Below are positions 39,956-48,815 of a DNA stretch of 64,000 bases, piece by piece (the first letter of the stretch is position 1; the number at the start of each line of letters is the position of its first letter). Made by a program: the position numbers and the translations under genes. Origin of the DNA: Streptomyces sp. BK208 (GTDB lineage Bacteria; Actinomycetota; Actinomycetes; Streptomycetales; Streptomycetaceae); assembly GCF_004364245.1 (NCBI RefSeq), contig NZ_SOAV01000003.1, positions 62,001 to 126,000 of the forward strand, read 5' to 3'. The notes under the pieces were generated by a model. That model saw nothing but the letters and a program-made list of their open reading frames with translations, did not search any database and was not told where the DNA came from.

Positions 39956-40393
39956 TCACCCGAGGTCCAGCTCCGCGCGGACCGTCTTGCCGACGGGTAC
40001 GCGGTCCAGCACGCCCCACCGGTCCGCCAGCGCGTCCACGAGCAGCAGCCCGCGCCCGTGCTCGCCTTCCGGCGCCGCCGTGATCTCCGGGCGGCGCTCT
40101 CCCCGGCTGTCCGACACGTCGATCCGCAGCGTGTAGGCGTCGAGCCGCAGCAGCACCTCGATGTCCCGGCCCGGCACCCGCCCGTGCGTCACGGCGTTCG
40201 CCGCCAGCTCCGCGACGAGCAGTGCGGCCGTGTCGGAGAGCGCCGAACCGTACGGGACGCCCCAGGTGTCGAGCCGGTGCAGGGCGAGATGCCGGGCCAG
40301 TCGCGCGCCGCGCGGGGTGGAGCTGAACCGCTGCACGAACACACGCGCGGTGACCGGAGGGCGGGGTGTGGGGGCTGGTCTCATGCCGCCCAT
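39956..40393 (-). CDS. ATP-binding protein of the HATPase_c_2 family (RsbW-like anti-sigma type)
   Basis: A 145-residue single-domain GHKL ATPase. The N-box is LVAELAANAVTHGR, followed by DVSDSRGERRP (G1) and GRGLLLVDALADRWG (G2). There are many such stand-alone copies in Streptomyces, often beside XRE-DUF397 genes as here; some act as anti-sigma kinases. ATG 40393 or 40384 could be the start. It is divergent from the XRE gene, with 153 bases between. Confidence 0.88.
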   Translation of the reverse strand: MGGMRPAPTPRPPVTARVFVQRFSSTPRGARLARHLALHRLDTWGVPYGSALSDTAALLVAELAANAVTHGRVPGRDIEVLLRLDAYTLRIDVSDSRGERRPEITAAPEGEHGRGLLLVDALADRWGVLDRVPVGKTVRAELDLG

Positions 40394-40546
40394 CCCACCT
40401 GCGGCGACGGTCCGCCACCAGGTCGGTCACCGGTACGCAGGGTCAGCGTACGGGTACGGAGTGTGGACGGTAGGGGTAACCATCCGTGACCATGGGCCCG
40501 TTGGCCGGGTTGGTCCAGTGGATGTACGTGGCGGGAGGTGTCCTGG

Positions 40547-41404
40547 ATGTCGGACGGTACGGGTGGCGCGGGCGGCGCGGAAGCGCTCTGCGGGGGCGGT
40601 GAACCGGAGCGGTCGGACAGTCTCAGGACCTTCGGTGAGGTCGTCAAGGCGTTCCGCAAACGGGCGGGCCTGACCCAGGAGGAGTTCGCCCCGCAGGTGC
40701 GGTACTCGGTGCCGACGGTGGCCTCGATCGAGCAGGGGCGGCGCTTCCCGCCGCTGGACTTCGTGGAGCGCGCGGAGGAAGTCCTCGACGCGTTCGGCGC
40801 GTTGCGGGGGGCGGCACGGCACCTGTCGCGGCAACCGGGGCTGGCGAGCTGGTTCCGGCAGTGGGCGCGGTTCGAGGCGGAGGCGGTGAGTCTGTACACC
40901 TATGAATGCCGCCTGGTTCCCGGGCTGTTGCAGACCGAGGCGTACGCGCGCACGCTGTTCACGAACCAGTTGCCGCCACTGGGTGACGACCAGATCGAGG
41001 CACAGTGGATCGCACGGTCGGAGCGGCAGCGGCTGCTGAGGGAGCGGCCGAACACGGCGTTCAGCTTCATTCTGGAGGAGCATCTGTTTCTGCGCCGCAC
41101 GGGCGGAGCAGAGGTCACGCGGGAGTTGCTCGATCACGTCCTAAGGCTGGCGGAGTTGCGGAACGTGGAGGTCCAGGTGATGCCGCTGCGGAACGCCCAT
41201 GCGGGGATGGCCGGCCCAATGCAACTGCTTGAGACACCCGAAGCACGCTGGTTCGCCTACAACGAGGGTCAACGGGGAGGCATGTTCGTCTCCGAGCGGA
41301 AAGAGGTCAGCGTCCTCCAAATGAGGTATGCCAGGATGCGGTCACAGGCTCTCTCCCTCGATGACTCCCTGGGCCTGTTGCAGCGGATGCGAGGAACCTC
41401 ATGA
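40547..41404 (+). CDS. XRE-family regulator with DUF5753 domain
   Basis: A 285-residue protein. A helix-turn-helix (about 28-85) has RKRAGLTQEEFAPQVRYSVPTVASIEQGRR in parts. The C-terminal DUF5753 domain (about 105-280) has VPGLLQTEAYAR, ILEEHLFLRR and VQVMPLRNAHAGM. In Streptomyces such regulators (BldB/WhiJ-type partners) act with small DUF397 proteins, and one follows with an ATGA overlap. ATG 40547 has GGAGG eight bases upstream, which settles it over the GTG at 40538. The operator and targets are unknown. Confidence 0.92.
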   Translation: MSDGTGGAGGAEALCGGGEPERSDSLRTFGEVVKAFRKRAGLTQEEFAPQVRYSVPTVASIEQGRRFPPLDFVERAEEVLDAFGALRGAARHLSRQPGLASWFRQWARFEAEAVSLYTYECRLVPGLLQTEAYARTLFTNQLPPLGDDQIEAQWIARSERQRLLRERPNTAFSFILEEHLFLRRTGGAEVTRELLDHVLRLAELRNVEVQVMPLRNAHAGMAGPMQLLETPEARWFAYNEGQRGGMFVSERKEVSVLQMRYARMRSQALSLDDSLGLLQRMRGTS

Positions 41405-41679
41405 ACACGATGGAACTGGCCTGGTTCAAAAGCTCGTACAGCAGCAGCGGCGACGGCGACTGCGTCGAGGTGGCCCTGTCCTGGCACAAGTCCAGCTACA
41501 GCAGCGGCGGCGACGGCGACTGCGTCGAGGTGGCGTCCTGCCCCGAGACCGTGCACGTCCGCGACTCGAAGGTGCGGCAGGGAGACCAGCTCGCCGTCTC
41601 CCCGGCGGCCTGGATCCGCTTCCTTCACACGTGCGTCCATGAAATGGCTGCGCCTTCACGGACGTTGACCACGTCATGA
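41401..41679 (+). CDS. DUF397 protein with duplicated N-terminal motif
   Basis: A 92-residue protein. The DUF397 core motif occurs twice in tandem, WFKSSYSSSGDGDCVEVA and WHKSSYSSGGDGDCVEVA, from a 60-base duplication (41422-41541). The rest is the usual ETVHVRDSK and a WIRF segment, then an extra 20-residue tail. Single-motif DUF397 proteins are about 60-70 residues. Start overlaps the XRE stop (ATGA), and its stop overlaps the start of the PPOX gene (ATGA), so all three are co-translated. DUF397 proteins are thought to bind and modulate their XRE partner. Confidence 0.9.
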   Translation: MNTMELAWFKSSYSSSGDGDCVEVALSWHKSSYSSGGDGDCVEVASCPETVHVRDSKVRQGDQLAVSPAAWIRFLHTCVHEMAAPSRTLTTS

Positions 41680-42134
41680 CTCAAGGACCAGCGCCTCGCC
41701 CCCTGACCGACGAAGCCCTCTCCGCCCTGCTCGGCAAGCAGCAGTTCGGCACGCTCGCCACCGTCAAGCGCAGTGGCCACCCGCATCTGACCACCATGCT
41801 GTACAGCTGGGACCCCGAAGCCCGCACGGTGCGGTTCTCGACGACGGCCGACCGGGTCAAGGTCGCGCATCTACGGCGCAACCCGCGTGCGGCGCTGCAT
41901 GTGCAGGGTGGCGACGTGTGGTCGTTCGCCGTCGCCGAAGGCGAGGCCGAGGTGTCCGGGAGTACGACCGTTCCGGGCGACGCCGTCGGGCGGGAACTGC
42001 TCGCGATGGTCCCACAGGGCGCGAGACCGGAGGACGAGGATGCGTTCCTGGCGCAACTGGTCGCCGAGCGCCGGGTGGTCATTCGACTGAAGGTGGAGCG
42101 CCTGTACGGCACGGCGCTCGACATCGCCGGCTGA
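41676..42134 (+). CDS. PPOX-class F420/FMN-dependent oxidoreductase
   Basis: A 152-residue split-barrel flavin/F420-binding protein, with FGTLATVKRSGHPHLTTMLYSWD at the start (first 20 residues of the barrel), TADRVKVAHLRRNPRAALHV and a C-terminal VVIRLKVERLYGTALD. The TVKR and KVAHLRRNP pattern fits the actinobacterial F420-type group. It overlaps the DUF397 gene and is unusual as third gene of an XRE-DUF397 set. The substrate is unknown. A strong hairpin follows. Confidence 0.88.
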   Translation: MTQGPAPRPLTDEALSALLGKQQFGTLATVKRSGHPHLTTMLYSWDPEARTVRFSTTADRVKVAHLRRNPRAALHVQGGDVWSFAVAEGEAEVSGSTTVPGDAVGRELLAMVPQGARPEDEDAFLAQLVAERRVVIRLKVERLYGTALDIAG

Positions 42135-42171
42135 GCAGAGCGCGGGGCTGCCGACGCCTCCGCATGCCCGA

Positions 42172-42208
42172 ACGCCCCGCCCTGCGCCGATCCTCAGGGG
42201 CGGGGCGT
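42172..42208. terminator. Bidirectional terminator-like hairpin
   Basis: An 11-base stem (ACGCCCCGCCC with GGGCGGGGCGT) and 15-base loop lie between the convergent PPOX and mannanase genes. Confidence 0.8.
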
Positions 42209-42222
42209 CGCCGTCGGTCCGA

Positions 42223-43377
42223 TCAGTGGTCCGCCGCGCTGCCCCGGACGACGCAGGACCGGCTGTTCTCCCAGCCCCATCCGTCACCGTCCGGGTCGGA
42301 CGCACCGCCGTTCACGCAGTACGGGTACCCGTTGGGCGCGGTACCGCCCGAACTGCCGCCGCCACCGCCGTACACGGTCGCCCTCCTGGACGTCGCGGCG
42401 ATGCCGTTGCTGCCGTAGAAGATGCGGTTGCCCCAGCTCGTCAGCGAGTTGGCGTTGAAGCCGTTGACCATGTCGAGGTACTCGACCCCGCCGCCGTTGC
42501 CGCTCCAGGACCAGCCGAGGTAGCCGACGCCGAGGGACTGGGCCGTCGCCATGATGGCGTCCTCGTCGGGGTTGCCGTCGCTGTGCTGGTTCCCGAACTC
42601 TCCGACGACGATGGGCAGTCCCTTGCCGACGAAGGCGTTGAGGTAGTCCCGCACCTCGGCGGCGGTGTCGTAGACCCCGTACATGTGGATGGAGAAGACG
42701 GTGTTGCGGTCGGGGTCGGAGGCGAAGACCGAGGCCGCGTCGGAGCGCATCGTGCCGGACCAGTCCTGGCCCCAGTTGGGCGCGTCGACCATCAGGGCGT
42801 GGTGGAGTCCGGCGCCGCGGAGCTTGCCGATGGCCGCCTTGGTCGCGGCGGTCCACGCGGTGTAGTTCGTGTTCCCGAAGGGCTCGTTGCCGATGTTGAC
42901 GACGACGTAGTCCTCCTGGCCCTGCAGCGCGCTCTTCACACTGATCCAGTAGTCGGCCGCCTGGTCCAGGCTGGTGGCGGCGCCGTCCTCGCCGTAGCCG
43001 GTGGTGTCGTGCACCTCGAGGACGCAGATGACCTTGTTGGCCTTGCACTGGCCGATGAGCGTGGAGACCTGCGAGGCGCTCGTCCTCGTCCAGCGACCGC
43101 CGCTGCCGAGCACGACGCGGACGGTGTTGGCGCCCTTGGCCGCGATGTCCGCGATGGCGCGGGTACGGTCCGGGTACCAGGCGTAGGCGTGGTTGACGCC
43201 GCGCATGACGAACGCGTTGCCGTTGCCCTCGACCACGCGCCCGTTGCCGACGTGGATACCGCCGGCCGCGGCCTCCGCCCTTCCCGCGGAGGGACCGGCG
43301 AGGGCGAACAGCAGACCCAGGACGGCGGCGAACGCCACCCCCGCGGTCGTGATCAGCGTGCTTCTTGGCTTACGCAT
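42223..43377 (-). CDS. Secreted endo-1,4-beta-mannanase (GH5) with C-terminal CBM10
   Basis: A 384-residue exported enzyme. A signal peptide ends near AEAAAGG (about 38). The GH5 barrel (about 40-335) has MRGVNHAYAWYPD, the acid/base Glu in VNIGNEPFG, HMYGVYD and the nucleophile Glu in VVGEFGNQHSDG. A Gly/Ser linker leads to a CBM10 of about 40 residues (NGYPYCVNGG, SDPDGDGWGWENSRSC). This matches Streptomyces mannanases. It cuts mannan outside the cell. A promoter with two palindromes precedes it. The GAAGGAGA ribosome-binding site is clear. Cellulase activity is less likely. Confidence 0.92.
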   Translation of the reverse strand: MRKPRSTLITTAGVAFAAVLGLLFALAGPSAGRAEAAAGGIHVGNGRVVEGNGNAFVMRGVNHAYAWYPDRTRAIADIAAKGANTVRVVLGSGGRWTRTSASQVSTLIGQCKANKVICVLEVHDTTGYGEDGAATSLDQAADYWISVKSALQGQEDYVVVNIGNEPFGNTNYTAWTAATKAAIGKLRGAGLHHALMVDAPNWGQDWSGTMRSDAASVFASDPDRNTVFSIHMYGVYDTAAEVRDYLNAFVGKGLPIVVGEFGNQHSDGNPDEDAIMATAQSLGVGYLGWSWSGNGGGVEYLDMVNGFNANSLTSWGNRIFYGSNGIAATSRRATVYGGGGGSSGGTAPNGYPYCVNGGASDPDGDGWGWENSRSCVVRGSAADH

Positions 43378-43406
43378 GGGTCTCCTTCGAAGGCGAGCAT
43401 GAACCT

Positions 43407-43488
43407 GACAACGTTGTCCCGTGTTCACGGGATCGACATTTACCGGTTAACCGATAGGGACCGTAGGGACACCCGCCCAGTCTGTCAA
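43407..43488 (-). promoter_or_regulatory. Mannanase promoter with two operator palindromes
   Basis: On the minus strand TTGACA (43483-43488), a 17-base spacer and TACGGT (43460-43465) form a near-consensus promoter. TTTACCGGTTAA (43439-43450) lies just after the start site and recurs upstream of the ABC operon. A second perfect palindrome GACAACGTTGTC (43407-43418) lies further down the leader. Both have the central CG of LacI-family operators; the LacI regulator gene is next door. Confidence 0.7.
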
Positions 43489-43576
43489 TCAGTTGCGCAG
43501 AGGACATTTGCGCAGGTGAGCAGCGTGAATCGAAGGGTCTTACCCCCTGGTCAGCAGGTTTAGCGGTTTAGCAGAA

Positions 43577-43607
43577 AGAGGGGCGCGACATGATGTCACG
43601 CCCCTCT
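43577..43607 (-). terminator. Terminator-like hairpin after the LacI gene
   Basis: AGAGGGGCG pairs with CGCCCCTCT and an inner GACAT/ATGTC stem continues it with one mismatch. It lies 23 bases past the LacI stop and ahead of the mannanase promoter. Confidence 0.75.
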
Positions 43608-43629
43608 CGGCCCACTCGTCGCGCCGCCG

Positions 43630-44658
43630 CTACGCGCGGGGCGACGCCGTCGACGCCCGCGGTACCAGGGACGGTGTCGCCACCGGCCGGGACGGCACGT
43701 CGTTGCCCGCCAGCACCTCGAACAGCACCCGCGCGACCTGCGCCCCGAAGCCGTGCACGTCGTGGCTCATCGCGGACAGCGTCGGGTGGGTGAGCCGGCA
43801 CAGCTGGGAGTCGTCCCAGGCCAGCAGCGACAGGTCCTCCGGCACGGAGACGCCCATCTCGGCGGCGACGCCGAGACCGGCGACCGCCATGATGTCGTTG
43901 TCGTACAGGATCGCCGTGGGGCGCTCGGCGGAGAGCAGCAGGGAGCGGGTGGCGCGGGCGCCGTCCTCACCCGAGAAGCCCGTCTCGAGGTGCGGGCCGC
44001 GGTCCAGGCCGAGTTCGCTCATGGTCCGCTCGAACGCCGTCGTCCGGATGGCGCTGTGCCCGAGCCCGCGGGGGCCGCCCACGTGCGCGATGCGCCGGTG
44101 TCCCAGCACCGCCAGGTAGCGCACCGCCTCGGCGACGGCTGCGGCGTCGTCGGTCCACACCGACGGGAAACCGCCGGTGAGGGACGGGTGGCCGACCGCC
44201 ACGGCGGGCAGGCCGATGCGCCCGAGCGGGCCGATCCGGGGGTCCTCCTGATGGAAGTCGACCAGGATGGAGCCCCCTACCTGCCGCTCCCGCCACCAGC
44301 GTTCCTGGAGCCCGATCTCCTCCTCCAGCGAGCCGACCAGGCGCAGCAGCAGGGAGCAGTCCCGCTCGGCCAGCACGCTCTCGATGCCGGAGACGAACTC
44401 CATGTAGAACGGCTCCAGGCCCAGCAGCCGCGCCGGCCGGCAGATCGCCAGCCCCACGGTGTCCACGGACTGGCGCGAGAGGCTGCGGGCCGAGGAATTC
44501 GGGGCCCAGCCCAGCTGCCGGGCCGCCGCGAAGATCCGCTCCCGGGTGGCGTCGGAGACCCCGGGTTTGCCGTTGAAGGCCAGGGACACGGCGCCCTTGG
44601 AGACGCCGGCGGCCGCGGCGACGTCCTTGATGGTGACGCGGACGGACGGTGTGCTCAC
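43630..44658 (-). CDS. LacI-family transcriptional regulator of mannan use
   Basis: A 342-residue regulator. The N-terminal LacI helix-turn-helix (about 8-60) has TIKDVAAAAGVSKGAVSLAFN and the hinge helix NSSARSLSRQ. The sugar-binding core has VGLAICRP, GGSILVDF and AILYDNDIMAVAG. The GTG at 44658 overlaps the beta-mannosidase stop as GTGA, and the mannanase gene follows, so it is encoded inside the regulon it most likely controls. A shared ACCGGT-centred palindrome at the three mannan promoters is the likely operator, with a mannooligosaccharide as inducer. Confidence 0.9.
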   Translation of the reverse strand: MSTPSVRVTIKDVAAAAGVSKGAVSLAFNGKPGVSDATRERIFAAARQLGWAPNSSARSLSRQSVDTVGLAICRPARLLGLEPFYMEFVSGIESVLAERDCSLLLRLVGSLEEEIGLQERWWRERQVGGSILVDFHQEDPRIGPLGRIGLPAVAVGHPSLTGGFPSVWTDDAAAVAEAVRYLAVLGHRRIAHVGGPRGLGHSAIRTTAFERTMSELGLDRGPHLETGFSGEDGARATRSLLLSAERPTAILYDNDIMAVAGLGVAAEMGVSVPEDLSLLAWDDSQLCRLTHPTLSAMSHDVHGFGAQVARVLFEVLAGNDVPSRPVATPSLVPRASTASPRA

Positions 44659-47099
44659 GCCGGTTCCACACAGAAGAGGGCCGCTCGTACGGCGTTGGCC
44701 CCGGTCTCCGCGGCGCCCGCGACCCGCAGGCGGAGCTGTTCGCCGGGGAGCAGGGTGCGCAGCCCGGTGTCGCAGACCGCGTCCGGTCCGAGCCGGTCGG
44801 CCTGCAGGAGGAGGTCGCGTACGAGGGTGTGTGCGGTTACCACGACTTCGACACTACCCGTCCCCGCACCCACCGGGGACTCGACGGCCACGTCGTAGTG
44901 GGGGGCCGGGTAGGCGAACTCCCGGTCCGTGACGGGGAAGTGCACGGCGCGCAGGCCGTCGCCGTCGGCCACCAGGAATTCCTTGGCGGACGCCGGCACC
45001 GGGGCCAGGTCGGGCTGCACGGTCCGCCGGTGCACCGAGCGGGCGGCGACGGCCGCGTCGATCACCTGCTCGGCCACCACGGTGCCGTCCGCCCGCAGCC
45101 GGCGCAGGGTCACGCGGGCCTGCCAGGGATCGGCGGACTGGTTGACGAGGGCGAGGACGGGCAGGGCGTCGTCGCCGTCGCCCGGCTGGAGGGTGAGGAG
45201 CCGGTCCGCGTAGACCCGGCGCAGCTCGTGGTAGAGCGGCTTGAGGCGGCCGTCGCCGTCGATGGCCGCCCAGGAGCTGACCGGCCAGCAGTCGTTGATC
45301 TGCCAGACGATCGTCCCGGCACACACGGGCCAGTGCGAACGCCAGTGCTCGATCCCGGTGGCGACCGCGCGGGCCTGCACGACCTGGGTGAGGTAGTGCC
45401 AGCGGTCGAAGTCGTCCTCGGGCAGCACGAAGTGGCGCTCCACGCCCCGGTTCAGCTTGCCGTTGCCGTCCTCGGCCTTCTGGTGGTGCAGCATGCCGGG
45501 CGAGTCGGGCGCGAGCCGTTCGCCGGGCAGCGCGCGCCGCAGGGTCGCCAGCGCGGGCGGGGCCTGCCAGCCGAACTCCGACACGAACCGGGGCACCGAG
45601 TCGCGGTACTCGGCGTAGTCCCGGCGGTTCCATACCTCCCAGGAGTGGTGGGTGCCGTGGGCCGGGTCGTTGGGGTGGTGGTCCCAGGAGCCGGACCAGG
45701 GGCTGCCCGCGGTGTAGGGACGGGTGGGGTCGAGTTCGGCGACGATCCGCGGGAGCAGGTCCAGGTAGTAGCCGCCGCCCCAGGAGTCGCCGCGCAGCTC
45801 GGGCTCCCAGTCCCAGTCGCGAAAGCCCCAGAGGTTCTCGTTGTTGCCGTTCCACAGCACCAGGGAGGGGTGCGGCATGAGCCGGACAACGTTGTCGCGC
45901 GCCTCGGCCTCCACCTCGCCGCGCAGTGGCTGCTCCTCCGGGTAGGCGGCGCAGGCGAAGAGGAAGTCCTGCCAGACCATGAGACCCAACTCGTCGCAGG
46001 CGTCGTAGAAGGCGTCGTCCTCGTAGATGCCGCCGCCCCAGATCCGCACCAGGTCCACTCCGGCGTCGGCCGTCTGGCGCAGCCGGGTGCGGTAGCGCTC
46101 CGGGGTGATCCGGGACGGGAACACGTCGTCCGGGATCCAGTTGACCCCGCGCGCGAAGATCCGTTCACCGTTGACGACCAGGGTGAATCCGGTGCCGTGC
46201 CGGTCCGCCGAGCGGTCCACCTCCACGGTGCGGAAGCCGATGCGCCGGCGCCACGAGTCGAGGGGGCGCGCGTCGGCACCGTCACCGGCCTCGGTCAGCG
46301 TGAGTTCCAGGTCGTACAGGGGCTGGTCGCCGTAACCGCGCGGCCACCACAGGGAGGCGTCCGGCACCTCCAGGGTCAGCACCGCGCGCGTGCCCTCCAC
46401 CGCGCCGCGCGCCTCGGCGATGCCGTCCCCGACGGTGGCGCGTACGGCGAGCGGGCGGGCCGTCCCCCGCGCGGTCCGCTCGACCTCGACGTGCACCTCG
46501 ACGCGCCCCGTGCCGCCGTCGACGGTCACCAGCGGGCGCACGTCCGCCAGCCGGGCCGTCGACCAGCGCTCCAGCCGGGCCGGACGCCAGATCCCCGCGG
46601 TCACCAGGGTCGGGCCCCAGTCCCAGCCGAAGCTGCACGCCATCTTGCGGATGTACTGGAACGGCTCCGGGTAGACGTTGGGACGCTCCCCCGTCAGCGC
46701 CCGCACCGAGGCCGCTTCGTCGTAGGCCGAGGCGAAGCGCACCTCCAGCAGGCCGTGCCGACCGGTCACGTCGAAGCGGTGACGCCGGTGCATGTTCCGG
46801 GTGCGGCCCAGTTCCCGCCCGCCCAGGGTGAGGGTCGCGGCGGTGTCCAGGCCGTCGAAGACCAGATCGGTCCGCTCGTACGGCTCCCCGTCGGTGTCGG
46901 TGGCGGGCAGGTCGCGGACGTAGCTCCAGGCCCGTCGTCCGACCCAGGCCGCGTCGGGTTCGTTGACGCCGAGGAAGGGGTCCGGGATCAGGCCGGCCGC
47001 GAGCAGATCGGTGTGGACGCAGCCGGGGACCCGGGCGGGCAGCGGCTTCTCGTCGTGGTTCAGGCTCCAGCCCTCGGTGAGCGGGACGACTTCCTTCAT
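44655..47099 (-). CDS. Beta-mannosidase (GH2)
   Basis: An 814-residue glycoside hydrolase of family 2. The N-terminal jelly roll has WVGRRAWSYVRDLP and the central part FGWDWGPTLVTAGIW, a hallmark of beta-mannosidases over beta-galactosidases. The barrel has VNWIPDDVFPSR and WGGGIYEDD. The acid/base Glu is in LWNGNNENLWG and the nucleophile Glu in FVSEFGWQAPP. There is no signal peptide, so it acts inside on imported mannooligosaccharides. It is the first gene of a transcript with the LacI gene, divergent from the ABC operon. GAAGGAG precedes the ATG. Confidence 0.93.
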   Translation of the reverse strand: MKEVVPLTEGWSLNHDEKPLPARVPGCVHTDLLAAGLIPDPFLGVNEPDAAWVGRRAWSYVRDLPATDTDGEPYERTDLVFDGLDTAATLTLGGRELGRTRNMHRRHRFDVTGRHGLLEVRFASAYDEAASVRALTGERPNVYPEPFQYIRKMACSFGWDWGPTLVTAGIWRPARLERWSTARLADVRPLVTVDGGTGRVEVHVEVERTARGTARPLAVRATVGDGIAEARGAVEGTRAVLTLEVPDASLWWPRGYGDQPLYDLELTLTEAGDGADARPLDSWRRRIGFRTVEVDRSADRHGTGFTLVVNGERIFARGVNWIPDDVFPSRITPERYRTRLRQTADAGVDLVRIWGGGIYEDDAFYDACDELGLMVWQDFLFACAAYPEEQPLRGEVEAEARDNVVRLMPHPSLVLWNGNNENLWGFRDWDWEPELRGDSWGGGYYLDLLPRIVAELDPTRPYTAGSPWSGSWDHHPNDPAHGTHHSWEVWNRRDYAEYRDSVPRFVSEFGWQAPPALATLRRALPGERLAPDSPGMLHHQKAEDGNGKLNRGVERHFVLPEDDFDRWHYLTQVVQARAVATGIEHWRSHWPVCAGTIVWQINDCWPVSSWAAIDGDGRLKPLYHELRRVYADRLLTLQPGDGDDALPVLALVNQSADPWQARVTLRRLRADGTVVAEQVIDAAVAARSVHRRTVQPDLAPVPASAKEFLVADGDGLRAVHFPVTDREFAYPAPHYDVAVESPVGAGTGSVEVVVTAHTLVRDLLLQADRLGPDAVCDTGLRTLLPGEQLRLRVAGAAETGANAVRAALFCVEPA

Positions 47100-47168
47100 G
47101 GACGGCTCCTTCGGCGGGACGGGGCCCGTTGTCGTGGGGCAACGCGGCTCAACCTAACCCCACAGAAG

Positions 47169-47180
47169 TGAACCGGTCTA
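47169..47180. promoter_or_regulatory. Degenerate ACCGGT operator near the beta-mannosidase promoter
   Basis: TGAACCGGTCTA keeps the AACCGGT core of the sites at 43439 and 47290. It lies 70 bases upstream of the mannosidase ATG. A weaker match, so tentative. Confidence 0.4.
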
Positions 47181-47289
47181 GCCCTCACATCTCGACAGAA
47201 GATCTTCGGATGGAGCGAGGAAACCGCCGGTAGAGCTGATTGCGCCCTCGCCCGAGGTAACGATTGAGTATCGCGAGCGAAAGACGAGC

Positions 47290-47301
47290 TTTACCGGTTA
47301 A
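47290..47301. promoter_or_regulatory. LacI-type operator TTTACCGGTTAA upstream of the ABC operon
   Basis: Identical over 12 bases to 43439-43450 at the mannanase promoter. It stands 71 bases before the binding-protein ATG. The core TTNACCGGTNAA is palindromic with a central CG. A -10/-35 pair is not clear here. Confidence 0.65.
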
Positions 47302-47372
47302 CGACTGGCTGACATAGTCGCCGACACCACCACCGGAGCCCGAGCCGTGATCCTTGGAAAGGAGCTGGGCAC

Positions 47373-48695
47373 ATGGGGAAGAGGACGCTGGGCGTCGCTC
47401 TGCTCGCCACCGTGACGCTGACCGTCGCGGGGTGCGGCGGAGGAGGCAGCCCGAACGCCGGCGAGACCGCCGCCGCGCCGGTCAACCCGGACGGCGTCTC
47501 GGGGGACATCACCGTGCTGACCAATCGCACCGACCTGGTCGAGGACGGGACGATGAAGAAGTACGCCGCCGAGTTCAACAAGACCTACCCCGAGGTGAAG
47601 GTCGAGTTCGAGGGCCTCACGGACTACGAGGGGGAGGTGAAGATCCGCATGAACACGGAGGACTACGGCGACGTCCTGCTGATCCCGTCGGCGGTCGCCA
47701 AGGGCGACTACCCCACCTTCTTCGCGCCGCTCGGCGAGACGTCGTCGATGAAGTCCACGTACCGCTTCACCGACAAGACCGACGTCGACGGCAAGACGTA
47801 CGGCATCGCCACCTTCGGCACGGCCAACGGCCTCGTCTACAACAAGGCGGTGTGGAAGAAGGCCGGGATCACCGACTGGCCGACGACGACCGGGCAGTTC
47901 CTCGACGACCTCGAGGCCGTGAAGGAGAAGACCGGAGCCACCCCGTACTACACCAACTTCAAGGACGGCTGGCCGCTGGAGAGCCCCTGGACCAACGGTG
48001 TCGGCTCGGTCAGCTGCGACACCCAGGCCTCCGACAAGCTGGCCGGGATGGACGAGCCCTGGGCGAAGGGCAACGACCTGCGCACCCTCGACACGCTGCT
48101 GCACGACATCGTGCACGGGAAGCTGTCGGAGAAGGACCCGGCCACCACCAACTGGGAGAGCTCCAAGACCCTGTTGGCCAAGGGCGAGGTGGGCAGCATG
48201 ATGCTGGGCTCCTGGGCGGTCGACCAGATGCGGGACGCCGCCGAGACGGCCGGGCGCGACCCGGACGACATCGGCTTCATGCCGGTCCCGTCCCAGCGGG
48301 ACGGAAAGTTCTGCGCCACCCTGGTCTCCGACTACCAGCAGGCCGTCAACGTCCACTCCGACCACAAGGAGGCCGCCCGGGCGTGGATCGACTGGTTCAC
48401 GGAGAAGTCCGGCTACGCGGCCGAGGAGGGTGCCGTCTCCGCCCTCAGGTCCGAGGGGATGCCGACGACACTCCGGGAGTATGTTGACAACGATGTCAAG
48501 ATGATCGAGCGGTCCGAGGCGAAGACGGCCGAGGTAAACGCCGTCGACAACGCCTCCGAGATCGGGCTCAACAAGCCCGACTACCGCAAGAAGCTCATCG
48601 ACATCGCGCGGGGCGCCACGGACGGTTCGCTCGAAGGCTACTTCGACGATCTGAACAAGCGCTGGTCCGAGGCCCGGCGGACCGTCGGCTCCTGA
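47373..48695 (+). CDS. Mannooligosaccharide ABC transporter substrate-binding lipoprotein
   Basis: A 440-residue family-1 solute-binding lipoprotein. The signal ends in the lipobox VAGCGGG (Cys about 21). The mature protein has ITVLTNRTDLVEDGTM, VWKKAGITDWPTT, GWPLESPWTNG and a C-terminal AARAWIDWFTEKSGYA typical of oligosaccharide binders. It is the first gene of a binding protein-permease-permease set, divergent from beta-mannosidase and flanked by the LacI-type operator, so mannan breakdown products are the likely ligand. GGAAAGGAG precedes the ATG. Confidence 0.92.
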   Translation: MGKRTLGVALLATVTLTVAGCGGGGSPNAGETAAAPVNPDGVSGDITVLTNRTDLVEDGTMKKYAAEFNKTYPEVKVEFEGLTDYEGEVKIRMNTEDYGDVLLIPSAVAKGDYPTFFAPLGETSSMKSTYRFTDKTDVDGKTYGIATFGTANGLVYNKAVWKKAGITDWPTTTGQFLDDLEAVKEKTGATPYYTNFKDGWPLESPWTNGVGSVSCDTQASDKLAGMDEPWAKGNDLRTLDTLLHDIVHGKLSEKDPATTNWESSKTLLAKGEVGSMMLGSWAVDQMRDAAETAGRDPDDIGFMPVPSQRDGKFCATLVSDYQQAVNVHSDHKEAARAWIDWFTEKSGYAAEEGAVSALRSEGMPTTLREYVDNDVKMIERSEAKTAEVNAVDNASEIGLNKPDYRKKLIDIARGATDGSLEGYFDDLNKRWSEARRTVGS

Positions 48696-48815
48696 GCCGG
48701 CGCCCACCCGGACGCAGCACCGACTCCCGCACCCGCCGGGTCCCGCCTCGCCACCCGGTGAGCGGGACCCGGCGCCCAGCGCCCTCAGCGGACGACGAAA
48801 GGCCCTGGCACCGCG

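Noticed and set aside
45885..45896. GACAACGTTGTC inside the beta-mannosidase gene
   Set aside because: Identical to the palindrome in the mannanase leader, but here it encodes part of a conserved segment (RDNVVRL), so it is probably coding sequence by chance.
44649..47171. 840-codon plus-strand open frame
   Set aside because: Antisense shadow of the GH2 beta-mannosidase.
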